From Marvania coccoides (taxonomy: Eukaryota; Chlorophyta; Trebouxiophyceae; Chlorellales; Chlorellaceae): DNA of 64,000 nucleotides. The DNA lies in the NCBI GenBank assembly GCA_963854735.1, contig OY978109.1:864018-928017 (forward strand). The letters run 5' to 3'. The notes below the pieces were generated by a model. It was not told the origin of the DNA. It saw only the letters and a list, made by a program, of their open reading frames with translations, and did no database searches. This document shows, piece after piece, positions 45,535 through 56,664 of the stretch; the stretch's first letter is position 1, and every line of letters starts with the position of its first letter. Made by a program: the position numbers and the translations under genes.

Positions 45535-45991
45535 TTAGGGAAGGTACGCCTCGGGCGGCGGCGGCAGCATCCCTCCTCCCCTCTGGTCCATAAACGACAC
45601 CAGCGCCAGGTAGGCCACTCCAAAAATGATGGAAATGGCGCCGGTCACGATGGCGGTGCCCTGCCCGCGGACGAGCGACTCCTTGGGTTCTGTGGAACGG
45701 ACGACAGTCGGTGGAGGAGGCACGGCAGCGGGGGGCGGCGAGGCGGGCTTCTGCTGCTCTGGCGTTGGTTCACCGCCGTCGGTGGCGGAGCGGCGCAGGG
45801 ACCTCCGGACGGGGGCAAGAGGCGTTCTGCGCGAATGTGGAGGGAGGCATTGGTTGATGATTCGCTACCGTGGCACCGAAACGCATTAATTGCAACAAAA
45901 ACTTGCGCACTTGCCTGTGGCTGGGAGAAAAAGATGAGACCGCAGGACGAGACTGGAGCTGCATTGTTCGTGTGGACGCCATCATCGCCAT
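45535..45991 (-). CDS. Plastid-targeted single-helix membrane protein
   Basis: Two exons (45991-45915 and 45826-45535) give 122 aa. The intron uses a GC donor (GCAAGT); the nearby GT would break the frame. The N-terminus (MAMMASTRTMQLQSRPAVSS) is Ser/Arg-rich and lacks acids, like a plastid transit peptide. A Pro-rich segment follows, then one membrane span (GTAIVTGAISIIFGVAYLALVSF) and a short tail, DQRGGGMLPPPPEAYLP. The RGQGTAIVTGA...FGVAYL block and the PPPPEA end look conserved, and I would expect homologues in green plants, but I cannot name the family. It ends convergently with PSB33 and starts divergently from the export adaptor. Confidence 0.7.
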
Positions 45992-46232
45992 GCTGTCGAG
46001 TATTTAAAAGGGACCAGAATTTGTTCGAGGCAGCTGGCAACGCAAACTTGTTCTTTTATTTTAGAGCTTGTTTTGCTGGAAACATAAGCAGTGAAACGCC
46101 CTGCTGGTTGCTGTTTATATTTTGAATAAAAAATTGGTTTGAACAAGGAGAACCCAGATCGTTTCCAGTTTCGCCGACCACCGCCTTTTGAAGACTGATT
46201 TAATTTTGATTACATTTTTGCGTTGCACTAAA

Positions 46233-47279
46233 ATGGAAGACGACGCTCCTCGTGGCCTCGATCTGTCGCTGGACGACATCATCAACCAGAAGAGGGACGA
46301 GGGGCACCGGCAGTATCGGCCTGATCGCCATGCCCACCGCCATCATGGCGCCGGCGATTGGCAGCAGCAGCAGCAGCAGCAGCAGCCTTACGGCGGTGAC
46401 AGGCGGCAGCAGCAGCACCAGCAGCACCTGCAGTTTGGGCGTGGAGGTGTCAGGAGGGTGAGCTAGTTGCTTGAGCCCGTTCTTCTGGGTTGTTCTCTCT
46501 ACTTGTAGTACTTTGATAAATTTCTAAAAAATATGTCTTTTAATCTCTCTCTCTCTTTGCAGTATGATACCATAGGCAGAGGCGGTGGCAGGGGCAGAGG
46601 CGGCGGCCAGTGGCAGGAATACCCTCAGCAGCAGCACCAGCAGCAGCACCAATACCGTCAACAGCCGCCCCCTGCCGCTGATTACCGAGCGAACCAGCGG
46701 TGCCTTTTGGACGCAGAGGGAAACGCGGTGTTTACGTTTCACAGAAACGAGCTCGTGAAAATCTCACCTGCAGGGGAGGTCACGCTCAACTCTGGTGGCC
46801 ATTTCAATGTAAGCAAAAAGAAAGCTGGGGGTTTCTGATGAAATGCAGTGCAGCTGACACACCGTCTTCTTCTTCTTTGCATGCAGCGCGAGACCCTAGC
46901 GTCCCTGAACGACGCCCTCAACCCTCTGGGCGTGCGGGTGACCTCCCTGGACGAGGACAAGCGCAAGGGGCTGTGGAGCATCTCCGACGGAAAGTCGCTG
47001 GTGAGGTACTCGGACGGGGTGGTGCTGCCGGCAAAGGGGCCGCAGAACGCCGACAGGGCGCAGAAAATGGCTGCAGCGTTTCAAAACCCAAACAGGGCAA
47101 TGGCCACCGCGGCGACGGCGGCGTCCAACGCGATGGCGGCAGCAGCTGGAATCATCCCGCCCTCAGCAGCAGCAACATCAGCATTCCAGTTCGCGCCGCG
47201 GGCAGAGGGCAGCGTGTTCAACCGGCTCGGAGGGCGGGGGCGTGGAGGGGGTGGTGGCCAGCGATACCAGCCGTACTGA
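46233..47279 (+). CDS. mRNA export adaptor, UIF/ALY-like (UAP56-binding motif)
   Basis: Three exons (46233-46457, 46563-46808, 46887-47279) give 287 aa. Residues 8-20 (GLDLSLDDIINQK) match the UAP56-binding motif (LDMSLDDIIK type) found at the N-terminus of ALY, UIF and similar export adaptors. A Gln/His/Arg-rich region with a run of eight Gln follows, then GRGGGRGRGGG boxes. The middle has a small domain beginning LLDAEGNAVFTFHRNELVKISPAGEVTLNSGGH and ending RYSDGVVLP. The C-terminus ends [22 protein letters not shown], a second motif shared by RNA export factors. The protein should load the helicase UAP56 and NXF1-type receptors on mRNA in the nucleus. The next gene, SAC3, acts in the same pathway. 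The exact family within this group is not certain. Confidence 0.65.
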
Positions 47280-47974
47280 GTTTATGAGTACGTTGATGAG
47301 CAAATGCAGCAGCGAGTGTTTCAATGCTTATTGGAAGGGAAAAAAAATTTGACCAAAGAGGTCCCGTAGAATGAATGACACAGTAGTAAATCGCCATCGT
47401 CAGCATCTATTCCAACCACCCCGTCGAGCGCCCCCACACATACATTGGCCCCTGACGGCTCCCCTAGGGACCCCACACTCCGATGAACCGTCGCCGCCAC
47501 CGCCCCCACATGCGTGCTACACTCCACGACTGCTCAGCACTCTGATCACCTCCCCCTTATTCTCTCAGCTCCATTCGAAGCGATCCTCACCACCAGTCCC
47601 GCTGTTCACTGACCCCCGCTCTGCGGTGCCCTTCGATGGCGCAGTATGGGTGCCACCTGGCCGCAGTCTCCAGCCCAGTAGTGCCCACCCGCGATCGAGC
47701 AGGGGCTCCCTCGCGAGTATCCCTTCAGCCACGTTTTTTCGGTTTTTTCATTTTCATAAATGCACTGTTTTGAACAACGATTGCAATCGAGCATCCTAAA
47801 ACATCTGTTTTATTTTGATCATTCAACATTGTTGTGTAAATATTTTTTCACCGTTTTCGGTGGTTGTTTCGAGCGTAATTGTTCACCGCTATCGCGTTCG
47901 ATGCGCGCAGATGCTTTACGACAGCGCCAGCTTTGAACAAAAATGATCTTTGCTGAAAACTAAAGTGGAGAGAG
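47280..47974. other. Intergenic region
   Basis: About 700 bp separate the export adaptor from the SAC3 gene. The left part is unusually C/A-rich on the plus strand and gives a 142-codon frame (47371-47799), but this lacks codon bias, domains or conserved motifs, so I do not call it. The right 200 bp are AT-rich and likely contain the SAC3 promoter. Confidence 0.4.
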
Positions 47975-50900
47975 ATGGCAGGCCAGCAGCTTGGGCAAGG
48001 CTTCGGCCAAACGTTTGGCCAACAGCAGCCTGCCTTCGGCCAGCCCTTTGGCCAGCCCGGAGCCAGCAGTCCAGCCTTCACTTTTGGCGCCGTGCCAACA
48101 CCGCCGCCGCCCCTTCCTTCTCCACAGCAGCAGTTTTCTTTTGGGCAGTCAGCTGCGCAGCCGAGCATACCGTTTGGCCAACAACCCAGCGCCCCAACGG
48201 ACTTTGGATTCGGCCAACCGCAGCAGCAGCAGCAGCAGCACCAGCCTGCGCCCGCCTTTGGCAGCAGCGGTGGCGGGTTTGGATTCGGCGCGGCGGCTCC
48301 CCCTTCTGCCGCACCAGCACCAAAATCATTTGACTTTGGCAGCGCGCTGCGTAGAGAGGCCCCCCAGTCGCGACCAGCAGCCCCATCGGCGGAGGATGCG
48401 GAGCAAGAGGAAGCGTTTGACTACGAAGCAGCAAAGCGAGCGGCTCTGGCGGCGATGCCCTCTTTTGGAGGAGGACCTGGAGGCGGTGGGGGCGGTGCTC
48501 GCGGCAGCAGTGCTCCGAAGCCCAAGAAAGCAGCAGCAGCAGCAGCAGGAGCAGCAGGAGCAGCAGCTTCCGGGGCGCGGCTTCCCCCACCCCCCGGCTT
48601 GTTACGGCGTGGCGGGCCCAAGGCGGCAGCTGCGGGAGAGACCCCGGAAGAACAGGCCCGCCGCCTGCAGCGTGCCTCCAGGTTCGCCCCAGTTCCTTCC
48701 TCCCAAAGCCCAGCTGCTGCCCCTCCTCCAGCCGCCACTGCAGCCCCTCCCCCTCCTGCAGCTGCAGCTGCAGCTGCTTCTTTTTCTGCTGCCGCCCATG
48801 CTTTCGGCGGTGGCGATGACGGCGAGGAGGGCGCTTGGGCAGGCCGCGGCCCCATCGTCGGCACCTGCGAGGAGATGTGCCCAGCAGACGAGCGCGTGCG
48901 CCGCCAAAACATGTCCGACATCCAAATATTCGAGCGCGTGGACCCCAACAACAACACCCGCACCTCTGCGGAGCTGGCTGTCAAGCGGTTTGCGCGCACC
49001 ATCGACAACCCCCAGCCCTCTGACTTCCGCACAAGGGGGGCGCTCACGCGGACAATGGCCTACCTCAGGGCGCTGCTGGACAAGACAGGTGAGTGGGTGG
49101 TGAATATAAAAACCATTTGCCGTCAGTTTTGTAATTAACCAGTGTTTTTTTCTTCCAAAAATCTGCAGACGTTCGTTTTGGGCTGGTGCACAAGTTTCTG
49201 TGGGACCGCTATCGCTCTGTGCGCCAGGACCTGTACATCCAGGGCATTTCTGACGGCTTTGCCATCTCCATCTACGAGGAAATCGTGAGGTTCCACATTC
49301 TGTGCCAGCACGAGCTGGCCGGCGAAGACCAAAACGGTGAGCGGCGTGTTTTTTTTTAATGTGATTTAAAACTATTCATCGCCTCACAACACTGCTAACA
49401 ACCATATTTTTTTTTCCTAAAACCCCCTCTTGTGCAGTCACCGAGATGGAGGGTTTCAACTCCCACCTCAACGTGGAGCAGATGAACAAGGCAATGATCT
49501 CGCTGCACGACATGTACGACAAAGCCGCAGAGGCAGGCCGCCCATCGCCAAATGGTGGGTGAAGGAGAAGAAAATGATAGGAAAATAGCACCGTTTTTAT
49601 CTCCATTTTTTTCCTTCATTTCTTTTCCTTTTTTTTTCGTTCGCCCAGAGGCCGAGTTTCGGGCGTACCACATGCTGTCCATCATGGCCACCCACGGCAA
49701 GTTCAAGGGCGACCCCCAGTCGATGCTGACCATGCTGCAGACGCTGCGGCCAGAGGTGCGCAGCGCCCCCCTGGTGCAGTGGGTGATCAAAATCAGGCAG
49801 GCCTACTTTGGGGGAGACTTTGCGAGGTTCTTTCTGCTGGTGGAGGAGGCGCCCTACCTGCCCGCGTGCCTGGCCCACATCTACTTCCCCACCGTCAGGG
49901 CCTCTGCGCTGCGCAACATGGCAGACGCAATGTGCCCGCTGCTGGCGAGACCGGCGCTGCTGGAGGCCTCCTGGCTGCGTCGCACGCTGCGAATGGAATC
50001 TGACGACGAGGTTGTGGCGCTGGCTGCCTCCCACGGGTTTGCAGAGAGCACCGTGGACGCGGAGACAGGTGAGGTGGTGGTGGTGCTGAGAAAGGGAAAG
50101 TTTGTGGAGACGCCGGACCCCGCGGTGCCGCCCAAGCCCTCGCCGTGGATCTCAGCCAAGGCGCCGGGGCTGCGCAGCGTGTGCGTCACCTCTACCGCTG
50201 GGCGACCGCTGTCGGCTGAAGAGGCAGCAGCGCTCAGGGAGGAGGAGCGCAGGGCGGCGGCAGCCAGGCAGGAGGCGGTCGCAGCAGCCCAGGCCGAAGC
50301 GCAGCAGCGGCGGCAGGCAGCCCAGGCCGCGGCTGCCGCTCAGGAGGCTGCACGGCGTGAAGCAGAGGAAGCTGCGCAGCGGCAGGCCATGGAGCGCCAG
50401 CGCGCGGAGCTGGCCAGAGCGCAAGCGCAGCAGCAAGCAGAAGACGAGGCGCGCCGGCGGGCGGAGCAGGCGGCAGCTGCAGAGGCGCGGCGACAGGCCG
50501 AGGCTGCGGCGGAGCGGGAAAGGCGGGCAGCTGAGCAGCGTGCTGCCGCAGAGGCGGCGCGTCGCGCGGCCGCTGAGGCCGAGGCCCGGCGGCTGGAGGC
50601 TGAGAGGCGGCGGAGAGCGGCCGAGGAGGCTGAGCGGCGGCGGCGAGAGGCAGAAGAGCGGCGAAAAGCTGAGGAGCTGCAGAGGGCTGCTGCGGCGTTG
50701 CGGGCGCGCGCCATCTCGCGGCGCTTTCTTGAGCGGTGGGTGGTGTCCATGCGGCGCCTGGTGGCGGAGCGCAGGCGGCAGGAGCGCATGGCAGCCAGCT
50801 TGAAGGCGTGCCGAGTGGGGGTGGCGCCTCAACCCGCTTCAGAAGCAGAGATGGCGGTGGCTGAGGTGCAGCTGGGCCAGCTGGCGCTGGGCGCGGGCGC

Positions 50901-52281
50901 CGCCCAGCAGGAGCGTCGGCCTTTGGATCTGCCCGCCCTGGTGGGACCGCTGGTGGCACGACGCAGCGCCGCTGCGGACGCTCTCGTCTACAAGCTGGCT
51001 TTGCTGAGCTGTGCGCAGCATGTGCAGCATGTACAGCCCCCCCCCCTGGCGCGCTGGCTCTCCCTGCAGCTGTCTGGCGGCACCGTGCGTGGCGCAGCCC
51101 ACGTGGACGGTCCAGTGCGGGTGGAAAACAAAACGCTGGCGACATGCATGGTGCCGGGGTCGGTGGGAGGCGCCGCTGGGGCTGTAGTAGCCGTGGCTGG
51201 GGGCTCGCCCGACGTGGCGGCGCTGAGGAGCGCAATTTCTCCGGCTGCCGCCATTCCGGTGCTGTTTGTGGCAGCGGACGCGGCAGACGCGCAGGCATGG
51301 GCGGAGGCGTGGGGTGGGGAGGCGATGGGAGTGAGCGTGGGGTGCTCCTCAGCTGGGCTGGCGTTCTCGCGGCCCAGGCTGGTGCAGGGGCTGCGGTGGC
51401 TGGCGGCCCACGCTCCCCCGCAGCCGACGCTATCTGTGGTGCGGCTGGAGGACGCCGCCAGGGACGCGCTGACGGCTGCGTTGCCTGTTGGGCATCTCAG
51501 CGCTGCCACGGCTGTCGCTGCCTTGCACGCTGCATTGGACGTCGTGGAGGCCGCAGTGAGGGACGCGCAGGCCTCTGCCGAGGCCGCCTGGCGGTGGCCG
51601 CCTACCGAGCTGAGCGAGGGGGGCGTGCTGCGGGCGTGGTACGAGCCTGACACCGCCGCTGCGCTGCTGCTCGCCCTGGACGACGTGCGGGCGCTGTCTT
51701 CTTCTCCGTTGCTTGGCGACGCCCAAGTGGCGGTGCACATGCGTCTGGGCGCTTCTTTGGCAGACCGCCAGCTGTTGCTGGTGCTGCCGGTGGAGGCGCA
51801 CGCACGGTTCCGTGCGGCGCTGGATGCGCTGGCTGCGCACGCGGCGCAGCAGCAGCGGGACAGCGCAGCAGGGCTCAGTGAAGCAGCTCGTGCCGCAAAA
51901 CAGGGCACCACGTCCCCAGATCGGTCTGCCAGCCCCACTCGGCTGAACAAGCGCAAGTGGCGGCACTCACCAGAGTCGTTGGATGCCAAGGGCGCCAACG
52001 CCAAACTGCAACAAACCCTGTCGTCAGTGCAGCAGCGCCTGGCGCTGGAACGCAGCATGGAGCGCAGCTTTGAGTCTGAAGTGGCTGCGGTGGCAGGGGT
52101 GGGCGGTGGTTGTGAAAAGGCGGCAGCAGCAGCCGAGGACATCCCTGGGGCAGCAGCAGCTGCTGTCTCTAGTGGCAGTGGTGGCGTGCTGCAGGAGCTG
52201 AACACGGCGCTGGCAGCAGAGCGCAAGGCGTCGGCGTCGCTGTGGAGCAGAATGCGCAGCATGGCGACGTCGCTGTTTTGA
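47975..52281 (+). CDS. SAC3: SAC3/GANP-type TREX-2 scaffold with FG repeats
   Basis: Four exons (47975-49088, 49169-49336, 49438-49554, 49649-52281) give 1,343 aa. The first 150 residues have FG-type repeats (GFGQ, FGQPFG, FTFG, FSFG, FGFG), as in nucleoporins and GANP. The SAC3 domain follows, from GTCEEMCPADERVRRQ through DPNNNTRTSAELAVKRFARTID, DVRFGLVHKFLWDRYRSVRQDL and the helical repeats to about residue 640. Residues about 700-880 are an almost pure Ala/Arg/Glu/Gln sequence that likely forms one long helix (CID-like position). The rest resembles the GANP C-terminal half (for example LPVFVAADAADAQAW-like) and ends in a coil. The protein docks mRNA export to nuclear pores. TGTAA lies 48 nt after the stop (52329). 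The 3' end was later copied to 56461. Confidence 0.9.
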
Positions 52282-52655
52282 TTCAAGCGTATTATTTGAC
52301 TGTGCTGCCATGTACCTGTTTGAACCCTTGTAAAGTTTTTTTTTAACCGAGCGCGTTTTCTTTTAAATGAGGCAGAAGGCCAGTTGTAAAGCGAACGGGC
52401 GGCTTGAGCACAACAATGTCGAATGGAAACTAAGCCTAGTCTATCAAGAACATTTTTCTCAACAACGACAATTTTAATATATATCAGTCTGCAACAAATT
52501 TGAAAAAACAATATAAAAAAATTGTGCACGCTGCCTGCGAGGTGTTCTGTTTCATACAAAAAGCTGCAGCAGGATGTTCGGCATCCTGAAACGCCCCATA
52601 ACTATGTGTTAAGTGAAAAAATTGTTAAATTAAGTAATAATACGCTCTCTAAGAT
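52282..52655. other. Convergent 3' region, duplicated downstream
   Basis: This 374-bp gap between the SAC3 stop and the first kinase stop carries the SAC3 3' untranslated region with TGTAA at 52329. Nearly the whole interval recurs in the copy at 56665-57064. Confidence 0.6.
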
Positions 52656-55434
52656 TCAATCAGAGGCGGCTCGCAGCTCGGCGGCGATGTCTGAGAACAT
52701 CGGACGCGCTGCGGGGTCCGCCGCCCAGCACCGCCGCATCAGTGAGACGTAGGACGCCACAGACGATGCGTGCGTCCGGCGTTCTTCTGAAGAAAATCCG
52801 GGCAGCGCCGCCATCTCAGGCACAGCAAGGCGGTCGCCGCGCAGCACTGCAAACGGGATGGCCGCCGGGTTGGCATCATCCCACGGCACGCGCCACGTCA
52901 GCAGCTCCCACATCACCACGCCGAACGAGAACACGTCGGATGCCGCCGTTGAACGCTCGCCACGGAGCGCTTCTGGCGACAGCCACCGAGGGTTGGTTGC
53001 TCCACCACCGCCGGCCGTTGCCGCCGCGCCCCGCGTTTTCACGTTGATCACGTCCTCAACAAGCTTGCTCAGACCCATGTCGGCCACCTTGACGACCCAG
53101 TCCCCCGCCACCAGCAAATTTGGCGTCTTCAGGTCGCGGTGCACAATGGGCGGTGAGCGCGTGTGCAGGTGCAGCATGCCGGCGGCGGCGTCCGCAGCCA
53201 TGCGCACGCGCAGGCCCCAGGAAAGCTGCAAGGCAATCTCCTGATCACGGCGTCCTTTTTGGAGCAGGTCAAACACGGATCCCCGTGAGCAGTACTCAGT
53301 GGTAAGGGCGGGCGGCTCGGTGCAAAACCCGAGCAGTTGCACCACGTTAGCATGCCGCAGAGGCGCCATGGCGGCCACCTCGCCCACCAGCGCAGCGCAA
53401 GAGGCCACAGCAATCTCGGGCTCCTGCAGCCGGGTCCCAGTTTGTGACGCTATCGCCGCAGCGGCCGAGGCGCTGGCCACCGTCTTGGCGTCCAACAGCA
53501 GCTTCACCGCAACGGGGGCGTGCCGCACCTTAGCCAAAAACACCTTGCCAAAAGACCCCCATCCCAGGGCCTCCACAATGCGCACCTCGTTCCAGGCAAA
53601 CTCCAGGTCACGGACGTGCGTGGGCACCTCGAGGGCAGGGCCTGGACGACGTGCAGGTGGTTCTGATCGCTGGGAGCTCTGAGGGGAGTGCGTTTCGCGG
53701 AGGGATTCTCCATTCCCCGTTGCCATGTCGCCTGCGTGACTGTCGATCCAGCGCAGCACCGGGTCGCTCGTGGTGGGGCCATGGGGGTCGCTGGCGGTGC
53801 GGTCGACGCTCGTAGGCGCTACTACTGGACTCGCTGCTGGAAGTGTCAACACCAGCGAATCCTCAGGCCGCGTGGCGGGCAGAGGACTCGTGCTGGTCTT
53901 CGGCTTTTCCTGCGCGCGCTGTTTTGTGCGCCTTCGAGCGACCAACCAAGCAGCAGCCGCTACGAGGACACATGCTACGACCCCACCCGCCACCCCGCCA
54001 GCAATGACCGCGGGAGAAACCGAAGGAGACGGCGATAGAGTGGGAGACAGCGGGACGGAAACCATGAAGGCGCCATTTTTTACTACTGGGGTCGGCGTGG
54101 ATTTTGCCACACTGGTGCCATCGCCGAGTCTGCCATTGTCATTCCATCCCCAGCAGAACGCCGAGCCGTTGGTGGCCAGCGCGCAGGTGTGGTAGCTACC
54201 AGCGCTGATCTGCGTCCACGCCGTGCCGCCCCCGACCGGGGTCGGCGTGGATTTGGCCACGATGGTGCCGTCGCCCAGCTGGCCGTTTCCATTATATCCC
54301 CAGCAGAACGCCGAGCCGTTAGTGGCCAGCGCGCAGGTGTGGCTGTTACCAGCGCTGATCTGCGTCCATGCCGTGCCGCCTCCGACCAAGGTCGGCGTGG
54401 ATTTGATGGCGGTGGTGCTGCCGTTGCCGAGCCGGCCATCGTCATTCCTTCCCCAGCAGAATGCCGAGCCGCTGGTGGCCAGCGCGCAGGTGTGGTAGTT
54501 ACCAGCGCTGATCTGGGTCCACGCCGTGCCGTCCCCAACTGGGTTCGGCATGGATTTGGCAACGCTGGTGCCGTCGCCTAGCTGGCCGTTTCCATTATAC
54601 CCCCAGCAGAACGCCGAGCCGTTGGTGGCCAGTGCGCATGTGTGCCATTCACCAGCGCTGATCTGCGTCCATGCCGTGCTGCCGGTGACCGGGGTGGGCG
54701 TGGATTTGGCCGCGGCGGTGCCATCGCCGAGCCGGCCATCGTCATTTTTTCCCCAGCAGAACGCGACGCTGCTGGTGGCCAGCGCGCAGGTGTGGAAACT
54801 ACCAGCGCTGATCTGCGTCCACGCTGTGCCGCCCCCGACCGAGGTCGGCGTGGATTTTGCCACACTGGTGCCGTCGCCCAGCTGGCCGCCGTCATTCCCT
54901 CCCCAGCAGAACGCCGAGCCGCTGGTGGCCAGTGCGCAGGTGTGATAGCTACCAGCGCTGATCTGCGTCCACGCCGTGCCGCCCCGGACGAGGGTCGGCG
55001 TGGATTTGATGGCGGCGGTTGTGCCGTCGCCGAGCCGGCCATCGTCATTCCTTCCCCAGCAGAACGCCGAGCCGTTGGTGGCCAGCGCGCAGGTGTGGCT
55101 GTAACCAGCGCTGATCGCCTCTGGCGCGAGCTCGAGCGTCGCTCCTGCTCATGGGATGGGACGGGGAAAAGAAAAAAATATTATAAAATAAAATTAAAAA
55201 AGGCGCTAAGCATGAATTCGGATTCATCAACACGCAGGTATAAATTGTCCACCAAGCTGGCGTACCCTGCTGCTGCAAAAGTGCCCTGCTGCTGCGATGC
55301 CGCCCCGCCCTAAGGACGTCGGCGAGGTGATCGCGGTGCGATGAGGTATCCTCTTCCTCGGCACGAATCATGGGCACACGAGCGACCCAAATGGCCAGAA
55401 ACCACACGCACGCGCACATACGGCCCGCATACAT
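52656..55434 (-). CDS. Receptor-like kinase 1: seven RCC1-like repeats, membrane span, TKL-type kinase
   Basis: Two exons (55434-55266 and 55144-52656) give 885 aa. Exon 1 encodes a signal peptide (MYAGRMCACVWFLAIWVARV) and a short stretch ending RALLQQQ. Residues about 66-416 are seven almost identical repeats of about 50 aa, each with ISAGxxHTCALATxGSAFCWG and LGDGT, like the blades of an RCC1 propeller. A membrane span (AVIAGGVAGGVVACVLVAAAAW) lies near 440-460. The kinase (about 575-880) has GWGSFGKVF, the ATP lysine in VAVKLLL, HRDLKTPN, and ADMG where most kinases have DFG; APE appears as SPE. All catalytic residues are present. It probably senses an extracellular signal; ligand unknown. 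The tandem repeat DNA could cause copy-number variation. The neighbouring kinase gene is a paralogue in its cytosolic half. Confidence 0.85.
54070..55144 (-). repeat. Tandem 150-bp coding repeats of receptor-like kinase 1
   Basis: Seven near-identical units with a period of about 150 bp encode the RCC1-like blades. The minus-strand core of each unit reads ATCAGCGCTGG, then CACACCTGCGCGCTGGCCAC. Low divergence suggests recent unit duplication or ongoing gene conversion. The span is about 54070-55120. Confidence 0.7.
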
Positions 55435-55572
55435 TTCTTGGATAGAACACACACGGCGATTTGAAGTGTAGGACAATCGATATAATTGAATAAACAAAGA
55501 AACAATCAAATAATTAAATAAACATCATTATTATATAAGGGCCAGATCAGCACAGTGCCCTACCATTTATTA

Positions 55573-55896
55573 CTGGACCAGACCTAATGTTTGCGGGTCC
55601 TATAATTTGCGCGGATTCTCAGTTGGGATTTTCGCGAGTCCTATTTTTTGCGTCAATTTGGGCCCATGAATTTTTCCTGGGCCTATTGTTTGCGCGGTTT
55701 TTGAGAAAATTTTCTGAATTTCGGGCTCAAAACACACCCTCTTTTAAAGGCGCGTTTTCAGGATTTTTTTTTCCTGGCCCATATGGGCCTATTTTATGCG
55801 AGGTTTTTGCCCCTGAATTTCCCCTGGGCCTTTTGTTTGCGCGGTTTTTCGCTGGCAATAAATTTATGAAACGCAAAATTATTAGGTCCGGTCCAG
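55573..55896. mobile_element. MITE-like element with terminal inverted repeats and TA target duplication
   Basis: CTGGACCAGACCTAAT at the left end pairs with ATTAGGTCCGGTCCAG at the right end (15 of 16 bases), and weaker pairing continues inward. Each end is flanked by TA, the target duplication of Tc1/mariner-type elements. The 324-bp interior has no coding frame of note but repeats GGGCCTATTGTTTGCGCGG with variation near 55597, 55638, 55678, 55784 and 55825, mostly 40 bp apart. It is non-autonomous if mobile. No second copy is in this window. Confidence 0.65.
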
Positions 55897-55899
55897 TAT

Positions 55900-56194
55900 A
55901 TTCGATATATTACTCAAACCCCGCGTATATATAGTAATTATTAAAATAAAAAGACATTGGCTTATCTATACTGGAGTTATCTATGCTGGAGCCCTGCCCC
56001 ACCAAAACTCACTTCATACACTGATGCCGATGATTCGTCGCCTCGCGTGGGCTCTGACGCTGGTGGCCGCCGTGCTCCATCAGGTGGGTCACACCCGGCA
56101 GGAACGCCTCTTCCCCCTTATGGCAACGCACGCCCGGGCGCTGACATCCCCGCTCATTTACAGGCCAATGTCGAGTGCCGGCAGGTACGGACTG
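55900..56194 (+). repeat. Duplicated segment matching 60552-60848
   Basis: About 290 bp, including TTGGCTTATCTATACTGGAG, the signal-peptide exon and its intron, are nearly identical to the sequence upstream of and within the secreted-protein gene at 60678. Homology begins in AT-rich sequence near 55900 and ends abruptly at CGGACTGC. Confidence 0.8.
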
Positions 56195-56214
56195 CTATTA
56201 TAACTGCCAGCTAG
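56024..56214 (+). pseudogene. Truncated copy of the subtelomeric secreted-protein gene
   Basis: Exon 1 (56024-56083) encodes MPMIRRLAWALTLVAAVLHQ, a signal peptide differing by three residues from the intact copy at 60678. The intron keeps its GTGGGT donor and TTTACAG acceptor. Exon 2 (56164-56214) diverges after CRQVRTA and stops at once (IITAS). The product would be 36 aa, so this is a broken copy made by the segmental duplication. Confidence 0.7.
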
Positions 56215-56460
56215 GCCAATTCTGGCCGATCCCAGCGCGCCCCCAATCCAGATGTTTTATATACACATAACTGATTAAGCGGCGCTGCAGCCCCTTTTCA
56301 GTCCGCAGACGATGAGGTGGCTGTTGAGGTTTGAATTTTTGTTTGGGTATGCAAAATCTTCAAGCCGAAAGCGCCGTTCCCTTCGCCTATACGCTTCAAA
56401 TGTCCACACGCATTTAATTTTGATGCCCTTGCATTTAGTCTTTCATGTCAGGGCGAAGCC

Positions 56461-56664
56461 AGCTTTGAGTCTGAAGTAGCTGCGGTGGCAGGGGTGGGCG
56501 GTGGTGGTGAAAAGGCGGCAGCAGCAGCCGAGGACATCCCTGGGGCACCAGCAGCTGCTGCCTCTAGTGGCAGTGGTGGCACTCTGCAGGAGCTGAACGC
56601 GGCGCTGGCAGCGGAGCGCAAGGCGTCGGCGTTGCTGTGGAGCATGGCGACGTCGCTGTTTTGA
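56461..56664 (+). pseudogene. Duplicated 3' fragment of the SAC3 gene
   Basis: Matches 52066-52281, the last 70 codons of SAC3 (SFESEVAAVAGVGGG to the stop). It keeps the frame apart from loss of four codons near the end (SRMR absent before SMATSLF). No upstream SAC3 domain is present, so it is a non-functional tail. The homology continues through the 3' flank. Confidence 0.85.

Noticed and set aside
47371..47799. 142-codon plus-strand frame before SAC3
   Set aside because: No domain, no coding bias and an unusual Pro/His/Ser composition; treated as intergenic.
54070..55120. Regular 150-bp spacing could suggest a satellite or CRISPR-like array
   Set aside because: Repeats are in one open frame and encode RCC1-like blades; the host is a eukaryote.
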